In this document: positions 45,865 through 57,846 of the stretch, in pieces | Layout of the letters: the number at the start of each line of letters is the position of its first letter | Position numbering within the stretch: the stretch's first letter is position 1 | DNA from: Pelodera strongyloides | Taxonomy: Eukaryota; Nematoda; Chromadorea; Rhabditida; Rhabditidae | DNA: 64,000 nucleotides | Direction of reading: 5' to 3' | NCBI GenBank assembly: GCA_036852015.1 | Contig: JAANDG010000057.1 | Location: 186,001-250,000 of the forward strand | The notes under the pieces: model-generated | The model's input: the letters and a program-made list of their open reading frames with translations, nothing else | Told to the model about the DNA's origin: nothing | Database searches by the model: none | Made by a program: the position numbers and the translations under genes

Positions 45865-45960
45865 GCGCGCGCGGGTTGCGCGGGGGTTGCGCGGGGGTTG
45901 CGCGGGGGTTGCGCGGGGGTTGCGCGGGGGTTGTGCGGGCGTTGTGCGGGGGTTGTGCAA
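45865..45960. repeat. 11-bp minisatellite GCGCGGGGGTT
   Basis: About eight tandem copies of GCGCGGGGGTT, the last ones drifting to GTGCGGGCGTT. It codes repeated Gly/Ala/Arg or Pro/Arg/Asn on the two strands, an artefact. GCGTGGCGCAGAAAAAAGGGCC on the left has an inverted partner near 46,190-46,210. Confidence 0.85.
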
Positions 45961-48628
45961 AGGAGACTTGAACATACTAATGCTCTGTCCGACTGCTGTA
46001 CTACTAGTTCAACTGTCCCCTACCAATTATTATATCAGAACAGAAGCAAACGACACAAGCAAGACGCTAGCAAATAACGTTCAACGGTAAAACCCATAAT
46101 AAATCGATAAATGCAAAGTAGATCATAGTAACGCACACTTTTCTCGGCGATCCGACCTCATTTCCGTTTCCGCAAAGTGCCCCTCGATACGGCCGTTTTT
46201 CCGCCACGCACCCTTTCGCACCAGACGCGCCGCGCGACCGCAAAGCGTCCTCTAGGTCAACCCTAAGACGTCTTGGGACTTCATTTATAGCATGCATATG
46301 GAAAATTTGTACCTACTCTTCGAAAATTGGTTCACAAACTTTTAATTAGAGTCCATAGTTGTTCGTCCTGGCGCAAGCTCATTAAAATGTACAAATTACA
46401 TTCAATTAAAAACAATACGGACCATATTAAAACATGTCATATTATTGTAACAAAATGCACCTGAACTGGTTTCTATTTTTCCAGACAATATTTTGTTATG
46501 TCCCCATTTATTATGGCAGGTGAGCAACAGGTTCCCTCAATTATGCAAAATTGTTGAAAAACACCATGCTAGGATTAGCAAAAAGTGTTTAGAAAGAAGA
46601 CAATGCTATCAAATCTGAATAAATGGAGTTTGTTACACTTTTTCCACGGATTTATCGAATGCATTAAGCATTTGTTGAGGTTAATGATTATTCGTCGGGA
46701 TAAATTTTCCTGGTAAAATAACCCATTGCGATTCCCACCGCCGGGAGTACCCCGCGGAGTAGTGAGTGTAACACTCCAGGGGAGCCAGAAGTCAATTCAA
46801 ATCCCAAGGTGGTTCCAGGTCCTGAGGCTATTTCTCTTTTCCATAGATATGTTCATGATTCACTGGTGTACACTAGTTTTTTGAATTTTCACAAGAGTCA
46901 ACGACAGTTGTGAACCTGAACTTGGAATATTAAAAAATACGTGCACACATAGACCATCAACAGTTCCGATAATAATTGTATACCAAAACCGGATGTTCAT
47001 TGAGAGAACCTTTTTATTGGTTAAATATTGCATACGTCACAGATACGGAACCAAACCGTCTGAATATTTTCTAAAGCGACCGGTTCTTTTTTGGTTGGAT
47101 ACAGCCTTCCCTTTTGTATACTGTATAAAACAGGTAGTTTTTAATCAACTGTTATTATGCCATGAATAGTACCGTGTTTACTAAAGTTCACCAAAGCCCA
47201 ATCAGAGAGCATATTTTCTTTTGCACAGAATGGATAATAATATGGTGGTTAATATGCACCGCGCAACGTAACAACTTTTTTTTTTGTGCATAGTAAAAAA
47301 TGACTATCCGGTTTAGCCAACGAGCCTACGGTAATTTTGGAGCGAGGCTATTGACCTTGATGCAAAAACCATTTAAAATGTCATTTGTGGCACTGATGAT
47401 CTGATGTGTGGTGTTTTACAAAATGTATAAAAAATAACAGAACATGTTTAATGATTAAAGCAATGCTTTATTAAAAAGCAAGATAACTTTGTGTTTACCG
47501 ATTGCTTGCGCGAATTTGTGCATCAAAGGGAACATTACCAAGAAGTTGTATACAAATCAAGCAGCTGTCTGTTGTCTGAAATATAGAAAACATGGAGCCA
47601 AGGAAAAAATTTCTGTATAATTACTGATCTATGATACTCAATTCAATAGATCTGGGTGGCTAGCAAAATTTGACCCTTTTTAACGATAGAGAATATTTGT
47701 CATAGTGAACCGCTGCTACTATAGCAAGCGATTGTTTTGCGCGTCACAACTTGCTTAGTCAGCAGAGCATTCTGCAAACGAAAATTTAGTGTGGGCAGGT
47801 AGCAGGTTGCACTCTTTCTATGTCCATGAATAATTTGAAGGCGTGAGGATTTCATCGTGAATAAATGTGAATAATATAAGGATAATCTGAAAACGCGTCA
47901 TGATTACAAACTGCATGAAGGCAAACCAGGCAGGAAATGCATGCCCTTACCTAAGATAAGGTAAAGCTCTTTATATCTTGTTAGTATTGACATGCTCCAT
48001 CCATGCTCCATAAAGAAGTACTGCATCTATGCATATGTATGTGACAAAGCACAGTCTCCGTTCGAAACGCTTAATTAGATAATTAGACGGGTTAAATTTT
48101 ACATTTGCTACGTGATCGAGGAAGCTAAAACACACATGCTGCTACATACTGTAACTTTCGCTCTCTGGCATTTCTCTTTTTTTTCTGTTCTTTTTTCAGT
48201 TGTGATAGTGAAAATAATCTGCACCCAGACACAAATTCGCCTAGTAATCGAGTATGAATGATGGTCTCATAGTGACCCCAAACAATAAAGACTAATCGGC
48301 TCAGGAAAACGAGCCGTATATTTAACAAGCGGGAGGGCGGAGAGAGGGAGTTACAGCATACAGCGAAGTACCAGTTACACAGAAGAGTACTGTAGTATGA
48401 TGTGGTTTAAGTTGAAACTCACTTGTCGACGTGATTGGCTTTTATGCAAGATTCAAATAAGATATAATTCCTGACTGCTTATTTCTCTGTTGCCTTTTCT
48501 ACTACTTTCTCTGATCCATGGAACTTATTGAGAACAACATGCATTGATTTTGCTCATGCTCCAATCATACCCATTAAAATTTTGATTTTCAGATATCTCA
48601 CAAACTTTCTAATATTTCTATTTCCACA

Positions 48629-50610
48629 ATGCAAATGGAAGTTGATTCTGAATTTGGTGAATCAAGACGTTCGCCCTCCACTGAGGAAACTTGGCCGGGG
48701 GGCGGCGCGCCCCAGGCCCCACTTCGCGGGGCCGCGCACCCCCCGCGCGCCCATCGCCCGTGTCTCGCCCATTGGGCTGGGATGGGCTCCACCACCGAAA
48801 ATCGCGGGGCGGCAGGTGGGCCAGGAGCGCGCCACGGGTGCGCGAAAAATTTATTGTGGAAACTGCAAGATACTCAGTGAAGGGGCATTTAACACTACGC
48901 AGCGAAACGATATTATTTCCCAACTTGTGCATTTCAACTTCCAGCAAACTGTTGTTTTTCTTATTCATAGAGTTTGAATTGTAGTACTTTTATTTAAATT
49001 GTTGGCTTTATGTTATTAGTTTGTTGTTACTGGCCCGCTGATCTTGTTTAGAATTCTTTTTACAGAAGATTATTAGGAATAGATGCTTATTATTAGTTTA
49101 GCTTGTATACAGTTTTATATATTCGATTTTTTGGAATTTAGCGAACTCTAACCGTAAATACTTATACCGTAATCGTCGAACAGAAGTGCATCATACACGC
49201 ACTTTCGCAAAACTAAGCTCAAAATTAGTCGCATTTCATTTACTTTTAGAATATTATTTCCCAACTTGTGTGGTGATTGTTTTCTGTACCTGTTTCTTCT
49301 AGTAAACCATCTCTTCTCCATTCTCGTATCGGTAAACCACGTGTCGACCTTTCCTTCACGTCAGTGAAAATAATGTTGACTTTCTTAACTGTAAATCTAA
49401 GATTTATAATGAGGGTTGCATTTACTTTCACAATATATTTATTTACAGGATACATGTCGAGCCGAAAACCATCGTATTATAGATGAGGATGCGGACAGAC
49501 AGGTAGGTTATTTACAGTAAAAGCTGACGAGATATTGCTGTTTTGTTGCCACGCGTATTTTCAAAATGATTTTACGTTTTTTAAAGTAATACTCAAGATT
49601 CACTTGGTAATGAGTTGATCGAATCACTGTATTTCATGGATGCACAATACCTTTATAATTATACATTTATTTTTGTTTTAGACAACAACCGATGCAACCC
49701 AAGCGGATGCAACCCAAGATACGCCGGCACGAACAATGAAAAAAGGTAAGAACGTGTCATTAAATTTATCGTAGTTTTATTTTCTGTGCCGAATTTTCAG
49801 TCTTTTTTATTACAGTTAATGATGAGCGCACTGTTTAACAGTTTAACTTAGGGCACGTTATTGCATCCCAGACCCAATCGTTTCGTTCACGTACCAGTTT
49901 GCTGTTTGGACGCTTGTAATATTGTTATATAAAGGAGAAGAGTTTACTTTTTTGTTTGTGTGAACGAAACGGATTTCTACGTTCCAGGCGTTTGGTATAA
50001 GTAGTCCGTTTTCGCAACCCTTCAAAATAAGTGCAATCGAATCTTATTACATAAACTTGGAAGATACGTTTCGCAAACCAAAATAAACGAAATGAGTTTC
50101 ATTACATTAATTGCTGACAATATGTTTCAGACGTTCCATATGTTACAGCATACTATCTCTCACCCTCACTCTAGACTAGAGTGAGGGTGAGAGATAGTAT
50201 GCTGTAACACATATAAGTATGTACAACTTTTTTTGAAGTATTGCCTGTGCAGCATTTAAAGCGAAATACCGGCCGGTTTTTGAAAGGCATTGCATACACC
50301 TGCTTTCTTATGCATCATATGCAAATGAGCATAAATTAGAATAAAAAAGACCCCAATTCGACCCCTCTTAGAATCACTGCATAAGAATTCAAAAACCGAC
50401 CGGTATTTCGCTTTAAAGAGGCCTCAGGTAGTGAAAGCCCTCTGATTATAGAGTTACAATGGTCTCGTTTCAGACTTCCTGGTACCTGACGAAGTCATGG
50501 AGAATTGGAGAGAAAGAAATATACATCATCGGACTTTGGACACTTGCGATACTCCACATGAGGGAATGAATATATGGCAACATATCCTACCATGGAGATA
50601 CATCGACTAA
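48629..50610 (+). CDS. Small gene of unknown function (tentative)
   Basis: A start exon at 48,629 (MQMEVDSEFGESRRSPSTEE) follows the acceptor GATTTTCAG at 48,592. Exon 49449-49502 reads DTCRAENHRIIDEDADRQ, exon 49682-49746 reads TTTDATQADATQDTPARTM, and exon 50475-50610 reads DFLVPDEVMENWRERNIHHR and ends WQHILPWRYID plus TAA. The first exon runs into a GC-rich repeat (48,693-48,845), so its donor is uncertain. Another frame there, KIYCGNCKILSEGAF, could be an alternative exon with a CxxC. Exon 3 ends in phase 2 after a run of seven A, while exon 4 needs phase 1. Either one base is off in the A-run or a small exon is missing. Acidic and polar; no known domain. Confidence 0.5.
48693..48848. 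repeat. GC-rich island (GCGCGCCCC and GGTGCGCGAAA words)
   Basis: Local GC is about 75% inside AT-rich DNA. Shared words GGGTGCGCGAAA and GCGCGCCCC link it to the island at 60,538-60,660, and less closely to 51,661-51,843. Confidence 0.65.
50141..50209. repeat. Perfect 34-bp palindrome with a 1-base centre
   Basis: TGTTACAGCATACTATCTCT through CTCTAG, then one A, then the exact reverse complement. It lies 10 bp after a good acceptor (TATGTTTCAG) in an intron of the small gene at 48.6 kb. Confidence 0.95.
50260..50412. mobile_element. AGCGAAATACCGG MITE
   Basis: Starts AGCGAAATACCGGCCGGTTT and ends GACCGGTATTTCGCT, with TTAA at 50,256-50,259 and 50,413-50,416. The middle holds the family words ATGCAAATGAGCATAAATTAG split by changes. 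Confidence 0.85.
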
Positions 50611-50646
50611 TACAGGTAGGGCTAATCCAATATTAGGTTTCCATAT

Positions 50647-51007
50647 ATGTCCCACCAAGTCATTTATTGTTGTGATTGTGTGGATGAAAGCGTATGTATC
50701 CCATCTCCCGTGGGTGGTGACAAGAAGGCAGGCATTACGCAAATCCTCGATTCGTTGAGACGGGTACTGAAGTCGGCTTGCTTAAGTAAGAGTAGCATAC
50801 GAGCTTTAAATGTTTCGTATGTGATTGAACTTGAAATTACGCTATTGCTACTTGTTTATGTTTTTCTTTAGCAATATCATTATATCATATCGAATATTTC
50901 TTCTTATTTCAGTTGACTGGATGAGGATCGTGTGCTCTCTGGATGATCGTTTCGGTTTCCCTGATACGAAAGGAAGGGATCTACCATGGAATGCGTCTAA
51001 GCACTGA
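50647..51007 (+). CDS. Small Cys-containing protein, 77 residues, unknown function
   Basis: Two exons (50647-50785 and 50913-51007) join in phase 1 with clean GTAAGT and TATTTCAG sites. The protein starts MSHQVIYCCDCVDESVCIPS, has a helix AGITQILDSLRRVLKSA and ends DRFGFPDTKGRDLPWNASKH. The Cys cluster followed by a helix loosely resembles the module end CCPEC...IQKATEEMRSLF in the 13-kb gene, which is only a visual likeness. It starts 36 bp after the stop of the previous gene, with an acceptor-like AATATTAG at 50,636. A downstream cistron or a fused 3' part of the same gene is possible. Confidence 0.5.
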
Positions 51008-51660
51008 TTAGGAAGAACACGGAAGAGAGGACAGCAACTGGATAGATATTCTAGGAATTAGTGGGTATCCTAGGGCTCTATTTTATTATAACTGTAGACC
51101 AGCGTGACGCTGCTTATTTTTTTACATGTTTTATGTGGTTACGAAAGTATTATATTTAGTAGTAGTATAGTAGCATAATAGTATGTGGTTATTGTAGTAA
51201 GTGTAGCCCATTCTTTATTATAATCATAGGCCAGCGTAACGCTGCTATTTTTACACGGATTACTTATAATGGTAGACAAGCGTAACACTGCTTATTTTTT
51301 TGTTCAACTGACCATCAATCTATAGCCGTGAGTATATATTGTATTTTATTTACTGGTATGGCTCTTGTTGCTTCATGTTGTATAATTTATTATTTACTTA
51401 TCATAGACTTCGTATGGATATTTACTCGTAGAGGAGAGGATTTACTCTTATTGAAAGTATTTTGTACTCGTAGTTGGGTTGTCCATTCATGTTTACTTGT
51501 AACTCATAGTAACTTGTCATAATTCGCCCAAATGTGTCGCTTTTATCGCTATATTTTTTGGATGCTTTGAATGAAGTAAAATTATTCTCTAAATTTGTTG
51601 TTGGTTGTTATTATATTGTAGAATTGTCTTTTTATTGTATTATTTAATGTAATAAGCAAA
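51008..51660. other. Spacer with repeated GACCAGCGTAACGCTGC words
   Basis: AGACCAGCGTGACGCTGC, GGCCAGCGTAACGCTGC and AGACAAGCGTAACACTGC occur at about 51,096, 51,228 and 51,273, each followed by a T-run. This is a short degenerate repeat after the 77-residue gene. Confidence 0.55.
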
Positions 51661-51843
51661 GGGGCGGGGCCTTTCACGCCCATTTTCCCACGCTCCGCGC
51701 GCTCCCGGCGCACCTACGGCCCACCTTTTGAAGCGGGGCCGCGCGCTCTGGGCCCCGTCTTGGTGGCGCCGCCCTGCCTGGGCCCCGCACTTTTCAGCGC
51801 GCCGCCCCGCGTCATTTAGCGCGCCGCCCCGCACCCAAAGTTT
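51661..51843. repeat. GC-rich island upstream of a candidate first exon
   Basis: It is dense in GCGCGCCGCCCCGC and GGGCCCCG words. It ends 30 bp before the ATG at 51,875, so it might be a repeat or a promoter island. Confidence 0.55.
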
Positions 51844-51874
51844 CACGTTGTCGCCTCTTCTCAAAGTTGGAAAG

Positions 51875-51904
51875 ATGGTGTGCGGAGGGATCAGAAGGCT
51901 ATTT
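51875..51904 (+). CDS. Candidate alternative first exon 1 (MVCGGIRRLF)
   Basis: A short start exon of ten codons ends at GTGAGT in phase 0. The early Cys could be lipidated. It shares phase with the four candidate start exons downstream. Confidence 0.3.
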
Positions 51905-52354
51905 GTGAGTTTTTATTATTAGTTTTTATTATGTTAATTTCCAAGTCTCGTTTTTTACGGTTACTTAATAATTACACAGCAATGTATGGAAGACATAAAG
52001 ATGTGATCATAATTTTTTGTTGATCAGTGCATGAGTAGTTACAAGGTTGAACAAAAGCACTGCAAATATGTATGCCCGCATTTCGATTTTATGTTTTCCT
52101 GGATCTCTACTAATCCGAGTTATATTCGAATGTTTCTGCGGAAAACTCCCAATACCTTTTAAAAAAAACTCTACATTTCTACTTATGTCCATGTTCTGCA
52201 TTTCTATGTATAATATCAGAAAGTATGCCTGACCATCCATCCCATATGTATACCGTGTTATTGAATTGGATGTAATTGCTAACAAACGTAAGGTAATGAT
52301 TCGACTTTAAAATTCATATCTATATCATGGCAGCTTGTGTTTTGAACAAGTTAA

Positions 52355-52504
52355 AGCGAAACGACAGGATTCTGATGAATTCTTACGTATGCTAATTTAC
52401 TCGAATTTAGCTCGGTTTTTTATTCTAATTTGTGCACATTTGCATAAGATGCATAAGAATGCTGGTGTACTCAAAGCGTTGCAAAAACCGGCCGTTTTTT
52501 CGCT
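52355..52504. mobile_element. AGCGAAA MITE, inverted orientation
   Basis: The right end CGGCCGTTTTTTCGCT and middle words in the opposite direction (GCTAATTTACTCGAATTTAG) match the 27,509 family. TTAA lies at 52,351-52,354 and 52,505-52,508. Confidence 0.8.
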
Positions 52505-52509
52505 TTAAA

Positions 52510-53988
52510 TGCTTCTTCTTAAATCTCCGTGACATGTGTTCGGCTGGACATAACACGTAAACGTTGCTACACACACATTACATCAGCGGGGCTCAGTTCA
52601 CTCTCTCCATCCGAGTTCTAAATTTGAAGCAAAGATCAAGATTTGTGTCCAACATCTGGCTACTTACTTTTCATGTTTTGCTTACCACCAAAATTCCAAA
52701 TTTACCAATTTTTCGAAATTTGTTTAGATAATTTCCTTACATTATTTACTCGGGAAATCCTCCGCTTATTTAAATTTTAATGTTTCCCCTCAGTGTTCGA
52801 GGAACATTTTCCTCTTGTTTGGGCATCAAATATTGGCCCACCAAGCTGTTTTTTTGGCCCTCGGCGGGCACTTATCTACAGGGCATTTCTGGATTACATG
52901 AAATACTCTGCTTGAGAGCTTTGTTATACCTCTTTATGCAGTATTGATTCTTATTTAACCGCATTTATTTTAGAAAATAGAAGAACAAAATTGTTCAATT
53001 TCGCTCTCTTTTCATTCTTTTGAATATATAAAGGATTATTGGTAAAAAACGTTCTTACTTGTCCTGATGCTCGTTTTCGAAGCTTGTGTAATTAAACAAC
53101 AATTATACATAATATTTCCACCATTACTTGAACTTGGAATCGTCCAAATTTTTTTTGCGAATTACAATACACCTAATTATAGAAATTTATACGGTGAATT
53201 TTCTAATAATTTTTTATGGTGAACGTCCTTACACTTATGTGGAGTAATAAATTCGTACCATAGCATAGCCATAGCATATACATGAGTTATCGGATTTTTG
53301 TCAAGAACTTCAACTTTAACGTTGATTTGCCCTATTCTTCTTCTTCTATTATTCTCTAAAAGTGCGAGGGAAAAGCAAAACCTAGAACTGATTGTAAGAC
53401 TCTATTATTAGACACAGACATGCGCTCAGTTATTTTCGTTCCAGGGTCAATTATAGCCTGTCAACTACCATAAATAGTCGTTAATTAGAAAAGGAAGATA
53501 ACAACGTTTCCGGTGCATGAGAACGCAAGCTTATCATATGTTAGCGGGGAACTCTTATTATAGAAGTCAGAACTTCAGAACCTAGAATACCGTTAATGTG
53601 TCGTTCTGTAGAAATATATGAATATGTGACTCTTTCAGTTTTACAAAATGTGATCGTGAATGCTAGGCCGCTGCCATTTTCTTAGATTGCTGAGCCTGTA
53701 TACTCAGGGTGAGTTAAAAAAAAATCATAGATCCCTAGTAGAATATTTACTGTTAATTCCTGGGGGTTGTTATTGAGAGTCCTTTTTATTTACTCATTTC
53801 TTTTTACTTTTCCACTCTACTGTTTCTTGATACTCACACAAGACATATTTAAATTTTTGCTTATCGTGTCTTTTTTCTTTAAACTAAATGAATTATCCCA
53901 TTTTCAAACATTGTTCATTGTTCAGAGAACTAACCGCGATTCAACAAAATATCTAGTCTAATCTAGTCTTATCGCTACAAACTACAAA
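52510..53988. other. AT-rich non-coding DNA, probably intron or promoter region
   Basis: No exon was recognised. If the 51,875 exon is real, this is intron. It also holds the promoter of the exon at 53,989. Confidence 0.4.
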
Positions 53989-54045
53989 ATGGTGGAAGCA
54001 AAGTACCAATTGGTCGCTACACTAGCGTCAACTGAGAAGAAAATG
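53989..54045 (+). CDS. Candidate alternative first exon 2
   Basis: Nineteen codons, MVEAKYQLVATLASTEKKM, end at GTAGGT in phase 0. The start context is ACAAAATGG, and no acceptor lies just upstream. This looks like a promoter-proximal first exon. Confidence 0.5.
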
Positions 54046-54503
54046 GTAGGTTCTTTAGAAATTCAGAAAATACAGAAATACACATCATGTAACTGCTTTT
54101 GTTATTCTTACCATCATTGTTTTGTTTCCAAGGTATTCTATTGTCTTAGTATTGTTGCACATCATCTTGTGATGCACACCCTGTGGAAAACTAACCAATA
54201 ACTAACTACATTCATTCATAGTCATACACAGTTACTCAATTTGCCAAATACAAATAGTTAATTTCAAGATAATCTTTTCATTCTCCATTACAACTCGAGT
54301 GTTTCCTGTTGATTTTTCTGTGATGAAATGTTGGAAATACCACAAATTTAGCACGTCGTTGTGTCTGGTTTTTATCGCATGTCTGTAATGAAATTTCCGA
54401 TTTTTTTTGTAAAAGTCTCTCTGCTCTCTTGTTTTTATCCTGCATATCTAGTACGTCTAGTATTCGGCCCATCATAGTATGGTTATTTTCATAAACCTCT
54501 TTT

Positions 54504-54534
<31 letters not shown>

Positions 54535-57500
54535 TCCTCCATCTCTTTCTTTTCTTATGAAATAATCACAACACTCGTCAGTTATCACCAACACGATCAA
54601 CATATCACATATGACAAAAAAGGACGACCGGAAGTTGGTGCAGACTTATTTTGCACCGTTTTAGTATAATAATAGTAAATAAGAAGGTATTCCTGGACAG
54701 AGATAGCACGCGCCATTTAGATCTAGAACCAGTACTATTTCTAGAACAAGTCCAGTGTTCTAGTCTTGTTTATGCTATTTTTTCTCATGTTGCGGCGTGA
54801 CTGAAGGAAGATTTAAGTTAAAGTTAGTAGCTGTATAATAGTATCATACTACAATAGTACTACCGTGAACTTCGAATTTAGCAGCTGACGATAATATCAT
54901 ACTGCTGTAGTTCTGCCGTGAACTAATTGATTTACGACGATGCATATCTTGTAAAGTCGATTTCAACTGAAATTCCCAACACCTTATAAGTGATCCACAC
55001 AAATGAGTAATCACCAAAAATTAGCCTTTGAACTTTTCTTATATTATGTTAGAAGAATATATTTTAGGTATGTATCCTCTTTATAGGATATGGCATACGT
55101 AGAGAAGTTAGTTCGAATCGAGTACAGTACAACAATTTTGTTCAGAAATGATAGTGAATGTTTTTTAAGGTGTCAGTGTCAGTTGACCGATTTGAAATTG
55201 TTTTTCTCCAAGTTTGTGGTGGAGACTGAATGGATTCTTTGTTATCGTGCACATAGATGTTTTTATCGATCATATTTACGAACCATTACGTATTTTGAAT
55301 TGTCTAATATTTTCTCTCTAAAATGTTATGATGTTGGCCATTATTTACCCTAGTAAAGGTCTATATGAAGTCGTACATTACCCGAACACATTAGGAGCTA
55401 ACTACGCTTTTTTTCTTACAAAACGTTTCCCCCTCTAAATTCTAAGGGAATATGTATGTCAGTTAAATCCCGTTTCAGCTCCACAGCTTCAATCTTTAAG
55501 CACCTAAGGTTCGCGCGTACCCGTTTTTAGCTGAGCTGACACTATATCATCTATTTTATCGCTTTATTGCCTTCTCTCTTTGTATCTCTCTATCTCTCCC
55601 TCTTTCTCCATCTTTATCTCTCCTAGTCCCTCTCTCTCAAGTTTCGGTTTAGACTTCCTTATTCACGTGCTGCAAGCGTTTTATAAAATCTGTGCTGCTA
55701 AATGACCAGTGTCTTTATCTCTGCTTTTGTATATCCGATTCCAATGTTATCTAGTCCTTTTCCCGTCTGAACATAGCAGGTTTCCACAATCTCTCGGCCA
55801 CTCTGGCCCTCCCAGACGCTCTCAGTTTGACGTTGTGTCTTCATATTCTGACTTCTGATTATCGCAGGTTCCCGCACTATCTCTTATGCTTTTCTGCATA
55901 ATGATTAGGGTTTGGGTTCTTTCAATGACAGGGTAGGCAATGTCTCTGCGAAGAAATGAGCATGATAACGCACGCACCCGTTCCTCACTGGGTGACGTAT
56001 GTTTAATTTGCATAGTGACAAGTGAACCACAGTCTAGCTAAAGTGGGTGCTGATTGAGTAAGAGGGCATGGAAAATGGTCACATCTCATAAAGGAGTTTT
56101 TCGTCACGGTGCTCGCTCAACCCACATTATGTAAGCTGCTTTCGTACATAAATTATAAGAAAGTCGTATTGTTAGAAGAGTTTCTATGAATTTTGACAGA
56201 ACCAAAACATTGCTTGCTCGTCCGGGAGGTTGTGCACCCAAGCGGGTTTTTGGCGCGTCGCAGCTCGATGTTTCGTCGGTGTTGTCTGCAAGAAGGATTC
56301 ACGGATAGGTTTTACCGAATAGTGACACTGGAAATCGCCAGTAGCTTCTTAATCCTAGGCCTAGGGTACACTGATACGCATCGGTGCCGCGGCTAAGTTC
56401 AACGCTAGCATTTACAGTTTTCCAGCAAAATTTCTAATAATCGATGACAGATCGCGACGTGCATTTCCGGTGATCTCTGGGTTAAAACGACGTGAAAAGT
56501 GAGAAATCTCTCTAATTTAGTGTGGTATAACTGTCAGGAAGGAGGGCTTCCTTCAAAATGATTGATGATTTAATTGATGTTTTTGAATCTAAAAATAACC
56601 CCCCTGGGAGAAGTAGAACCCCCATTGTTCTCGCGGGCGAAATTGCTATCCCAGAAAAATATCTTTTCATTTATGGTATATCGATAGTATGATTTTGGGT
56701 ACGGTACATTACTTTAGATAGTCCTTGTATTTTCACTAAAAAAACCTACTTCAAGTTTTTGCTCCCGTCGAGTACAGAAAGAGTATTTCCTGAACAGGGT
56801 GGTCTTTCCCTTGATAGCACTGCCCTAGATAAAAAAGTTTGATAAAATAAAAAACGCATGCAATTTTACTCCAGGAAGAGAAACAACTTACCTCTACTGT
56901 CTTGCGCTTAAACCCAACCTAGTTCACTGCGCAGAGAAACTCAAACAACATAGAAGTCTCAATTCCCATAGGTGTCTATTAAATTAATATTAGTCGTATC
57001 GACATAAAGTAAAAAAAAAAACTGCCTCGTACCACTCTGTTATCAACTTCAGATTCAGCAATATCTTAATGATATTATTTAAGTATGATCAATTTAAATG
57101 TTTATTATCTTCCTTGGAAGAACGTCGATAATAATTATTTCTATTATTTTGTTCTATAATCTCACAGGCCTGGTGGACCTGCTTGCATACTCTAGCTTTC
57201 CGTCGTTTCCGCTAAAACCGGAGTTCTGTTTTCGGAGCTCTTTTTTCTTTCGTGTTTGATGTGTATTTTTCGTCGACCACACATGTTCGTTTGTGTGGAG
57301 AACTGGCATAAGGCAGACATCCAAATGACAATACACGCTTGGTCGAAACACCACAGATTTCCAAACGCGATTATTATGTAACATTAATTAGTGAGTAGTA
57401 ATCCATATATTTTTGGTAATAACAATCCTATCAAAAATCTTTGTAGTTGTCATTTTTGAAGGGCTATGTTACGTTTGCTTGAGGAGCTTATGCTGCAAAC

Positions 57501-57807
57501 TCCTGAAGCATGTTTTATATGCAGATCGTGTTTCATACTGCACCTGAAATGCTCAAATTTACATATAATTAAAACATGGAAGAACATTTTACCGCCATGA
57601 TTTCCAACACCACGTGTCATACCGCTTTTATTGCGTCCTCCTAAGGAATCTTATTATTTTACATTGTGTACCGGAATCTTCTGTCATTCGTTCAATTTTA
57701 CTATTTATTTTCTATCGACCGAGGGTTACAATTTTCCAGCTCGTTTTTGCATAGTCCGCAAGCCTTATTCTATTTTCTATTCTACACGATCCAACCTTCC
57801 TGCAAGG
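54046..57807. other. Probable intron, 3.8 kb
   Basis: It holds a (CT)n tract at 54,510-54,535 and AT-rich unique DNA. Long open frames here (for example 55,090-55,353) lack splice context and look random. Confidence 0.45.
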
Positions 57808-57846
57808 ATGCCTTCGAAACGTTACACCAAGCTGATACAAAATGAT
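57808..57846 (+). CDS. Candidate alternative first exon 3 (MPSKRYTKLIQND)
   Basis: Thirteen codons end in a strong GTAAGT donor, phase 0. It has a basic N-terminus. Confidence 0.5.

Larger units (their letters stand above)
43261..48590. other. Gene-poor region of about 5.3 kb
   Basis: No exon chain was supported. The region includes a (GA)n tract at 44,870-45,000, an inverted repeat at 45,541-45,648, a GCGCGGGGGTT minisatellite at 45,870-45,960 and a dispersed repeat at 43,966-44,050. A signal-peptide-like open frame at 44,372-44,581 (FYSLLLLDILIFVSFTQTKG) runs into an acceptor CATTTCAG at 44,551. The following frame PKYNSFMNGFKLTNIKNNID ends at TAG 44,640. This could be a small secreted-protein gene but is not proven. 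Confidence 0.4.

Noticed and set aside
55090..55353. 87-codon open frame in AT-rich DNA
   Set aside because: No acceptor or donor at sensible places and a composition typical of random AT-rich sequence.
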